Part shown: piece by piece, positions 7,516-13,453 of the stretch
Layout of the letters: every line of letters begins with the position of its first letter
Numbering within the stretch: position 1 is the first letter of the stretch
Source: Mailhella massiliensis
GTDB taxonomy: Bacteria > Desulfobacterota > Desulfovibrionia > Desulfovibrionales > Desulfovibrionaceae
Reading direction: 5' to 3'
Assembly (NCBI RefSeq): GCF_020741395.1
Contig: NZ_DYZA01000066.1
Location: forward strand, 1 to 13,453
DNA: 13,453 nucleotides
Program-made: the position numbers and the translations under genes
Notes under the pieces: model-generated
What the model was told of the DNA's origin: nothing
Databases searched by the model: none
What the model saw: only the letters and a program-made list of their open reading frames with translations

Positions 7516-8616
7516 CTACGCGCCCTTGTACCGGTACCATGCCGCGCAGCTTCCCTCGGTGGAGACCATGCAGGGGCCGGTAGGATTCTGCGGCGTGCAG
7601 ACACTGCCGAAAAGCGGGCACTTATCGGGCGAAAACGCGCCGCGCAGGATATCGCCGCAGCGGCAGCCGGGGATATGCCCCGTGTCCTCAAGCTCCAGGC
7701 CGAGCCGCTCCAGCGCGTCGAAATCCTGCCACTCCCCGCGCAGGGCAAGCCCGCTTTGCGGGATAAGCCCGAGCCCCCTCCAGCGTGCGTCGGCCACGGA
7801 AAACACCGCCTCCATGATATGCCGGGCATGGGGGCTCCCCTCCGGCTTGACGGCGCGCGTGTAGGTATTGCCCACCTCCGGCTTTCCCTCCCTCAGCATG
7901 CCCACCATGAGGCAGAGGGCGGAAAGTATGTCCGCCGGCTCAAAACCGCCCACCACGGCGGGTTTTCCGTACTCCCGCGCAAGGAAGGAAAAAGGCGCAA
8001 GCCCCAGCACCACGGCCACATGGCCGGGCAGAAGAAAGGCGTCGATGCGGTTCCCCCCTTCCCCGTCCAGAAGCGCGCGCATGGCCGGGGGCACGAGCTT
8101 GTTGCAGGGCACGATGCAGAAATTGGAAAGGCCCGCCCCGCGCGCGGCCATGAGCGCCCCGGCCATGACCGGGGCCGTGGTCTCAAAGCCCACGGATGGG
8201 AAAACCACGGTATCCGAAGGATGCTCCGCAGCAAGCTTCACCGCATCCAGGGGAGAATAGACCACCTGCACGCGCGCCCCTTCCGCCATGGCGTTCTTGA
8301 GGGAACGCCCGTCCGGCCCGGGCACGCGCAGAAGGTCGCCGAAGGTGGCCACGATGACGCCCGGTTTTTCCGCCGCGCGGATGAAGGCCGCCACCTCGGC
8401 ATCATGGGTGACGCACACAGGACAGCCCGGCCCGGAAAGATGCTCAAGATGTTCGGGCAGAAGAGAACGCAGCCCGCTCTGAAAAAGGGAAACAGTATGC
8501 GTGCCGCACACTTCCATAAAGCGCACCGGCCTGCCCAGAGCCTCCAGCTCGCGGGAAAGCCGGGCAAGCAGGGCGCGACAGAGCGCCGGATCGTGAAAGG
8601 AGGAAGAAATGTCCAT
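7516..8616 (-). CDS. hypD: [NiFe] hydrogenase maturation protein HypD
   Basis: Iron-sulfur scaffold protein that, with HypC, assembles the Fe(CN)2CO unit of [NiFe] hydrogenases in the cytoplasm. The 366-residue length is normal. Conserved blocks are all present: MEVCGTHT with Cys37; SGPGCPVCVT with Cys65 and Cys68; GFETTAP at 143-149; LPGHVAVVLG; and the C-terminal cluster domain from GCRCGD to MVSTEGSC, with cysteines at about 318, 320, 333, 340, 349 and 357. ATG at 8616 has AGGAG five bases upstream. The reading frame has no stop for a long way upstream, antisense to the str operon, but that extension is not coding. The gene stands alone here: neither hypC nor hypE is adjacent, although these are often neighbours. 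It implies the organism makes at least one [NiFe] hydrogenase. Confidence 0.97.
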   Translation of the reverse strand: MDISSSFHDPALCRALLARLSRELEALGRPVRFMEVCGTHTVSLFQSGLRSLLPEHLEHLSGPGCPVCVTHDAEVAAFIRAAEKPGVIVATFGDLLRVPGPDGRSLKNAMAEGARVQVVYSPLDAVKLAAEHPSDTVVFPSVGFETTAPVMAGALMAARGAGLSNFCIVPCNKLVPPAMRALLDGEGGNRIDAFLLPGHVAVVLGLAPFSFLAREYGKPAVVGGFEPADILSALCLMVGMLREGKPEVGNTYTRAVKPEGSPHARHIMEAVFSVADARWRGLGLIPQSGLALRGEWQDFDALERLGLELEDTGHIPGCRCGDILRGAFSPDKCPLFGSVCTPQNPTGPCMVSTEGSCAAWYRYKGA

Positions 8617-8643
8617 GCCTGCTCCTGAATCTGTTTCTCTTCT

Positions 8644-8672
8644 TGGGTAAACGCCGTGACTCGCCCTGTCAA
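8644..8672 (-). promoter_or_regulatory. Possible hypD promoter
   Basis: On the - strand a perfect TTGACA (8672-8667) lies upstream of hypD at a sensible distance. The matching position 17 bases on (TACCCA, 8649-8644) is a poor -10 box, so an activator or another site may be needed. No sigma-54 pair with correct GG/GC spacing was found. Confidence 0.28.
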
Positions 8673-8916
8673 CGGCTTCCTCCGAAACACGCCTCTGCCT
8701 GCACCCGCCCTCCGGGAAAAAGGAAGGGAACCCTCTCTTTGCCTTGCATGCCCGCGCATCTTTCGCCAAGCGTGCAGGCAGGACATAACAGACGCCCCCC
8801 GGGGAAAAGGTCCGAGCGTCATGCGGCACGTTCAAAACACGGCAAGTCTTTAATATTGTTTTTCTTATGCTTTTTGAGCGTGCTCTACCGTCGTCCCGTC
8901 TTCGTGGAAAAATTCC

Positions 8917-8945
8917 TTGACAAAACGTACGTTCAAAGATATTTG
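8917..8945 (+). promoter_or_regulatory. Promoter of the str operon (rpsL-rpsG-fusA)
   Basis: TTGACA (8917-8922) followed after 17 bases by TATTTG (8940-8945), a weak -10 box with correct spacing in an AT-rich stretch. The spacer contains the palindrome AACGTACGTT (8924-8933). A start near 8952 would give a 5' leader of about 40 bases before rpsL. Confidence 0.55.
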
Positions 8946-8991
8946 ATATCGTTCTTTGGCCTAACTTTGTGTTTTTATTTTGGAGGAACAC

Positions 8992-9366
8992 ATGCCTACT
9001 ATTCAGCAGCTTATCCGTATCGAACGGAAGAAGGTGGTGAAGAGAAAGAAGACCCCGGCCCTGCAGGAATGCCCCCAGCGCCGCGGCGTGTGCACCCGCG
9101 TGTACACCACCACCCCCAAGAAGCCTAACTCCGCTCTGCGTAAGGTCGCCCGTGTGCGCCTGACCAACGGCATCGAAGTTTCGGCTTACATCCCCGGCGA
9201 AGGCCACAACCTTCAGGAACACTCCGTCGTGATGATCCGCGGCGGCCGTGTGAGGGACCTTCCCGGTGTCCGTTACCACATCGTCCGTGGTACCTTGGAC
9301 ACCTCCGGCGTGCAGGATCGCCGTCAGCGTCGTTCCAAGTACGGCGCCAAGCGTCCCAAGAACTGA
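8992..9366 (+). CDS. rpsL: 30S ribosomal protein S12, with Arg at the Lys87/88 streptomycin site
   Basis: Ribosomal protein of the decoding centre, 124 residues. The ATG at 8992 is preceded by GGAGG (8982-8986), five bases away; an in-frame TTG at 8980 overlaps that site and is rejected. Signature blocks are ECPQRRGVCTRVYTTTPKKP, NSALRKVARVRLTNG, EGHNLQEHSVVMIRGG and DLPGVRYH. Lys43, a main streptomycin-resistance site, is wild type. Residue 88, Lys in E. coli (Lys87 without Met) and in most bacteria, is Arg here (GGRVRDLPGV, codon AGG at 9253-9255). That substitution gives streptomycin resistance in E. coli and Mycobacterium tuberculosis. It is the only AGG codon in the gene and one base from AAG. 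Asp89, the usual RimO methylthiolation site, is present. Confidence 0.98.
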   Translation: MPTIQQLIRIERKKVVKRKKTPALQECPQRRGVCTRVYTTTPKKPNSALRKVARVRLTNGIEVSAYIPGEGHNLQEHSVVMIRGGRVRDLPGVRYHIVRGTLDTSGVQDRRQRRSKYGAKRPKN

Positions 9367-9390
9367 TCCTAGAGCTTCCGCTCCATTTTT

Positions 9391-9418
9391 ATGGTCTTCC
9401 AGTGGTTCTGAAGGCCAT
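9391..9418 (+). promoter_or_regulatory. Hairpin in the rpsL-rpsG spacer, candidate S7 autoregulatory site
   Basis: ATGGTCTTC (9391-9399) pairs with GAAGGCCAT (9410-9418), 9 bp including one U-G pair, with a 10-base loop. A smaller GAGC/GCTC hairpin (9372-9383) precedes it and is followed by CCATTTTT. In E. coli, S7 binds the S12-S7 intercistronic RNA to repress the distal str operon. Position and fold fit that role, but the sequence itself is not one I can match to a known S7 site. Confidence 0.45.
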
Positions 9419-9444
9419 TCCAACTTTCTTACGGAGGAATCACC

Positions 9445-9915
9445 ATGCCCCGCAAAGGTCCCATTGCAAAAAGGGAAATTTTGCCTGATCCGATCTACAA
9501 CAGCCGCCTCGTGGCCCGCTTCGTGAACCGTCTCATGTACGACGGCAAGAAGGGCCCGGCGGAAACCATCTTCTACCGCTCCCTGGAAATCCTCGGCGAA
9601 AAGACCGGCGAAGAAGCGCTGCATGCCTTTGAAAAGGCCGTGGAAAACGTGAAGCCCCATGTGGAAGTCAAGTCCCGTCGCGTGGGCGGCGCCAACTATC
9701 AGGTGCCCGTCGAAGTGCGTCCCGAACGCCAGATTTCTCTGGCTCTGCGCTGGCTCATCACCTATTCCCGCGCCCGCGGTGAAAAGGGCATGATCGCCAA
9801 GCTCTCCGCGGAACTCATCGATGCCTTCAACAACCGCGGCGGTTCCGTGAAGAAGAAGGAAGACACCCATCGCATGGCCGAAGCCAACAAGGCCTTCGCC
9901 CATTTCCGCTGGTAG
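9445..9915 (+). CDS. rpsG: 30S ribosomal protein S7
   Basis: Primary 16S rRNA-binding protein that organises the head of the small subunit, and the likely autogenous repressor of the operon. 156 residues, the usual bacterial length. The N-terminus MPRKGPIAKREILPDP, the MYDGKKGPAE block, the VKSRRVGGANYQVPVEV motif with RPERQ, and the C-terminal THRMAEANKAFAHFRW are typical. ATG at 9445 follows a strong GGAGG (9433-9437). It lies 78 bases after rpsL and 6 bases before fusA. Confidence 0.98.
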   Translation: MPRKGPIAKREILPDPIYNSRLVARFVNRLMYDGKKGPAETIFYRSLEILGEKTGEEALHAFEKAVENVKPHVEVKSRRVGGANYQVPVEVRPERQISLALRWLITYSRARGEKGMIAKLSAELIDAFNNRGGSVKKKEDTHRMAEANKAFAHFRW

Positions 9916-9921
9916 GCCGCC

Positions 9922-12000
<2,079 letters not shown>

Positions 12001-12033
12001 TCGTACAGGTATTCCCGAAAGGCCAGAGAACAT

Positions 12034-12064
12034 GAAGGCCGGGGCGCAGGCTCCGGCCTTCTTT
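12034..12064 (+). terminator. Terminator of the str operon
   Basis: GAAGGCCGGGGC (12034-12045) pairs with GCTCCGGCCTTC (12050-12061), 12 bp with one G-U pair and a GCAG tetraloop, starting 33 bases after fusA. The following U-tract is short (TTCTTT, 12059-12064). Confidence 0.75.
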
Positions 12065-12079
12065 GCACCCTGCTTCCGA

Positions 12080-12132
12080 GCGTGTTGCCGCGCGCCGGGA
12101 ACGCGAGCACACGGCAACGCGCCTTTTTCTCT
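12080..12132 (+). terminator. Second tandem terminator candidate after fusA
   Basis: GCGTGTTGCCG (12080-12090) pairs with CGGCAACGCGC (12112-12122), 11 bp with one U-G pair and a 21-base loop. CTTTTTCTCT follows. It would back up the first hairpin and insulate the acetyltransferase gene from ribosomal-gene transcription. The long loop makes it less certain. Confidence 0.5.
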
Positions 12133-12248
12133 GCGGTACGCGCACCAGGAACGAAAAAGGAAGGGGCTGCGCCACCGGCGGAAAATGCTTTTTCACGCCT
12201 GCCGCACAAGATGAAATCCGCCCCGGAAAGACTCTTCATGGAGAAATC

Positions 12249-12851
12249 ATGACGGAAAAGGAAAAAATGATCTCGGGCATGGCCTACAGCGTACTCGATG
12301 AGGAACTTATCCGCCTGCACAGGGCCTGTGTGGATGCCTGCGCCCTCTGCGACAGGCTCCTGCCTTCGCAGCTTGAGGAGCGGAAAAAACGCCTTGCCCG
12401 CATTCTTGGAAGAACCGGGGAAAGATTCCTCATCGAGCCGGGCTTTTTCTGCGATTACGGCTTCAACATCGAAATCGGGGAAAACTTCTTCGCCAACTAT
12501 CGTCTCACCATTCTCGACTGCGCGCCCGTGCGCTTCGGCGACAACTGCTTCATCGGCCCTCAATGCGGCTTCTACACGGCCTGCCACCCTCTGGATGCGA
12601 TGGAGCGAGCCTCCGGCCTTGAATACGCAAAGCCCATCACCGTAGGCAACGATGTATGGTTCGGCGGCCATGTCGCCGTGCTGCCCGGCGTAACCGTCGG
12701 CAGCGGCAGCGTAATCGGCGCAGGGAGCGTGATCACGCGGGACATGCCTCCCGGCGTGGTGGCCGCAGGCAACCCCTGCAGGCCCCTTCGCCCCATCACG
12801 GAAAAGGACAGACTCGCGGTATCCTCCGCCCGCCTGCCGGAAAAACGCTGA
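12249..12851 (+). CDS. Sugar O-acetyltransferase (maltose/galactoside acetyltransferase family, left-handed beta helix)
   Basis: Acetyl-CoA-dependent transferase of the LacA/Maa/NodL type that acetylates a hydroxyl of a sugar. 200 residues, similar to LacA. The N-terminal Mac domain (about 5-57) begins MTEKEKMISGMAYSVLDEEL. Hexapeptide repeats run from about residue 60 to 180, with NYRLTILDCAPVRFGDN and ITVGNDVWFGGHVAVLPGVTVG blocks. ACHPLD carries the likely catalytic His113. The acetyl-CoA end SVIGAGSVITRDMPPGVVAAGNPCR is complete. ATG at 12249 has TGGAGA five bases upstream. An upstream extension of this frame reaches 12063 but would run through a terminator. No promoter is clear. The real acceptor sugar is unknown; detoxifying export of unmetabolised sugars is the usual suggestion for this family. 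The gene has no functional link with the neighbours. Confidence 0.93.
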   Translation: MTEKEKMISGMAYSVLDEELIRLHRACVDACALCDRLLPSQLEERKKRLARILGRTGERFLIEPGFFCDYGFNIEIGENFFANYRLTILDCAPVRFGDNCFIGPQCGFYTACHPLDAMERASGLEYAKPITVGNDVWFGGHVAVLPGVTVGSGSVIGAGSVITRDMPPGVVAAGNPCRPLRPITEKDRLAVSSARLPEKR

Positions 12852-13022
12852 AGGCGGCTCCGTAAACTCAGGCTCTGAGCGGAATCCCTGCCGAAGGGAC
12901 CGGACGTGCAGGCTCTCCACCTCTCCACGCCGTTTCCAGATAGGAATTTCCCCTTTTCTGCGCCCGCGCAGGATTATTGCGCGCCGCCTCCAGAAACGCA
13001 TCCGGCGAGCTTTCCTTCCCCT

Positions 13023-13071
13023 CCGCCTTCTGTGCGGCGGCTCCCTCATCGCAGGCAAATCCGCCTTTTTT
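13023..13071 (+). terminator. Weak terminator candidate after the acetyltransferase
   Basis: GGCGG (13036-13040) can pair with CCGCC (13061-13065), which is followed by six T (13066-13071). The same GGCGG can instead pair with an upstream CCGCC (13023-13027). The stem is short with a 20-base loop. The rest of 12852-13120 contains only small hairpins such as CTCAG-GCT-CTGAG and no gene. Confidence 0.3.
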
Positions 13072-13138
13072 GGGGAAAAGCTTCCGCACTTCTGCCCTCC
13101 TCAGCCTGCCCGTCAACCGAATTTCCGCATAAGGGGGC

Positions 13139-13157
13139 CCACCGGCATAGCCGGTGG
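13139..13157 (-). repeat. Perfect 8-bp hairpin, probable IS200/IS605 right-end recognition structure
   Basis: CCACCGGC (13139-13146) and GCCGGTGG (13150-13157) are perfect reverse complements with a 3-base loop (ATA on the + strand, TAT on the - strand). It lies 79 bases beyond the transposase stop on the - strand. This is the size and placement expected for the subterminal hairpin that TnpA binds in single-stranded DNA. Confidence 0.65.
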
Positions 13158-13166
13158 TTCCTCTTG

Positions 13167-13210
13167 TGCGCCTGTAAGGCTCTCTTACCAGCCGCGCCCT
13201 AACAGGCGCA
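13167..13210 (-). repeat. Nested inverted repeats between the transposase stop and the right-end hairpin
   Basis: TGCGCCTGT (13167-13175) pairs with ACAGGCGCA (13202-13210), 9 bp. Inside it GTAAG (13174-13178) pairs with CTTAC (13184-13188); the two helices share two bases. On the - strand this would fold in the 3' untranslated RNA of the transposase. It may limit read-through or be a structured RNA; no function can be read off. Confidence 0.5.
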
Positions 13211-13236
13211 TGCACGGCCTGACCTCTGCGTTTCTG

Positions 13237-13453
13237 TTACCGGCGGCCCGTAAACGGGCTTCCGGCGTACGGGATACTTAACTGTTCTCCAAGTCTATCC
13301 TCGGTCAGTTGATGCCTGATATATTCGGCTATCTTTGCCTTATTCTTACCCACCGTATCGACATAGTAGCCACGGCGCCAGAACTCTCGATTACGATATT
13401 TAAACTTCAGTTCTCCGAACTGCTCATATATCATCAGACTACTCTTACCTTTC
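13237..13453 (-). CDS. tnpA: IS200/IS605-family transposase TnpA, C-terminal part (cut by window end)
   Basis: Y1 HUH single-strand transposase that cuts and rejoins the element as a DNA circle. The frame is open to the window edge and shows 71 residues beginning KGKSSLMIYEQF; full-length proteins have about 130-150. The KGKSS motif, the KYRNREFW block, GYYVDTVG with the expected catalytic tyrosine, and the helix KIAEYIRHQLTEDRLGEQL are typical of the family C-terminus. The HUH motif would lie outside the window. The apparent ATG at 13434 is internal and is not the start. Whether the gene is intact cannot be judged here. Confidence 0.88.
   Translation of the reverse strand, partial: KGKSSLMIYEQFGELKFKYRNREFWRRGYYVDTVGKNKAKIAEYIRHQLTEDRLGEQLSIPYAGSPFTGRR

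Larger units (their letters stand above)
8617..8991. other. Divergent intergenic region between hypD and rpsL
   Basis: 375 bases with no credible gene. It contains the rpsL promoter and ribosome site at its right end, and a possible hypD promoter at its left end. CTGCCTGCA (8695-8703) and TGCAGGCAG (8773-8781) form a perfect 9-bp inverted repeat 69 bases apart, with no assigned role. From about 8850 the region is AT-rich, as is common for strong promoters. Confidence 0.7.
13125..13453 (-). mobile_element. IS200/IS605-family insertion sequence, right-end portion
   Basis: The window ends inside this element. On the - strand it shows the C-terminal half of the Y1 transposase gene and then a non-coding right end rich in secondary structure. 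IS200/IS605 elements lack terminal inverted repeats and target duplications, and mark their ends with subterminal hairpins. The hairpin at 13139-13157 is the likely right-end signal, and the element should end a few bases beyond it. The inner boundary (about 13125) is approximate, and the left end is outside the window. Confidence 0.7.

Noticed and set aside
8760..8790. Sigma-54-like promoter for hypD on the - strand (TGGC then TGC)
   Set aside because: The GG to GC spacing is one base short of the fixed sigma-54 spacing and the flanking bases do not match.
12063..12248. N-terminal extension of the acetyltransferase
   Set aside because: It runs through a hairpin with a U-tract and lies outside the family length. 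The ATG at 12249 has its own ribosome site and starts the Mac domain.
12868..13215. 115-residue - strand frame crossing the IS right end
   Set aside because: It spans the right-end hairpins and has no ribosome site. It looks like a chance frame in non-coding IS DNA.

Overview
The window is bacterial chromosome, mostly about 60-65% G+C, and reads most easily as a member of the Desulfovibrionaceae, possibly gut-associated. The main support is a molybdenum aldehyde oxidoreductase that aligns almost without gaps to the Desulfovibrio gigas Mop protein. A TRAP transporter, the hydrogenase maturation gene hypD and Desulfovibrio-like ribosomal proteins agree. The assignment is an inference from protein resemblance recalled without a database.

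Left part (1-5724, + strand): the 3' end of a TRAP small permease gene (dctQ), the large permease (dctM) and a periplasmic solute-binding protein (dctP). A 285-base hairpin-rich spacer follows, then a 948-residue molybdenum hydroxylase (mop). The transporter may import an organic acid or a related compound, and the cytoplasmic 2Fe-2S/molybdopterin enzyme may act on it or on a product of it. No regulator is in view. Convergent terminators (about 5733-5926) separate this block from the next.

Middle part (5948-8616, - strand): a lone trpB, preceded by a complete tryptophan attenuator. The attenuator has a promoter, a 17-codon leader peptide with three consecutive Trp codons, competing RNA hairpins, and a terminator with nine U. 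A lone hypD lies upstream of it. No trpA and no other trp or hyp genes are in view.

Right part (8617-13453): the str operon rpsL-rpsG-fusA on the + strand, with a promoter, a hairpin in the rpsL-rpsG spacer where S7 autoregulation acts in E. coli, and terminators after fusA. The S12 gene carries Arg at the position equivalent to E. coli Lys87 (residue 88 counting Met), a classical streptomycin-resistance substitution. fusA is followed by a sugar/maltose-type O-acetyltransferase rather than tuf or the S10 operon. The window ends inside an IS200/IS605-type transposase gene on the - strand, whose structured right end lies at about 13125-13236.

The best-supported non-routine items are the solitary, attenuator-controlled and apparently leaderless trpL-trpB unit, the S12 Arg88, and the transporter-plus-molybdoenzyme block. 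I found no tRNA, rRNA, CRISPR array, phage gene or toxin-antitoxin pair.
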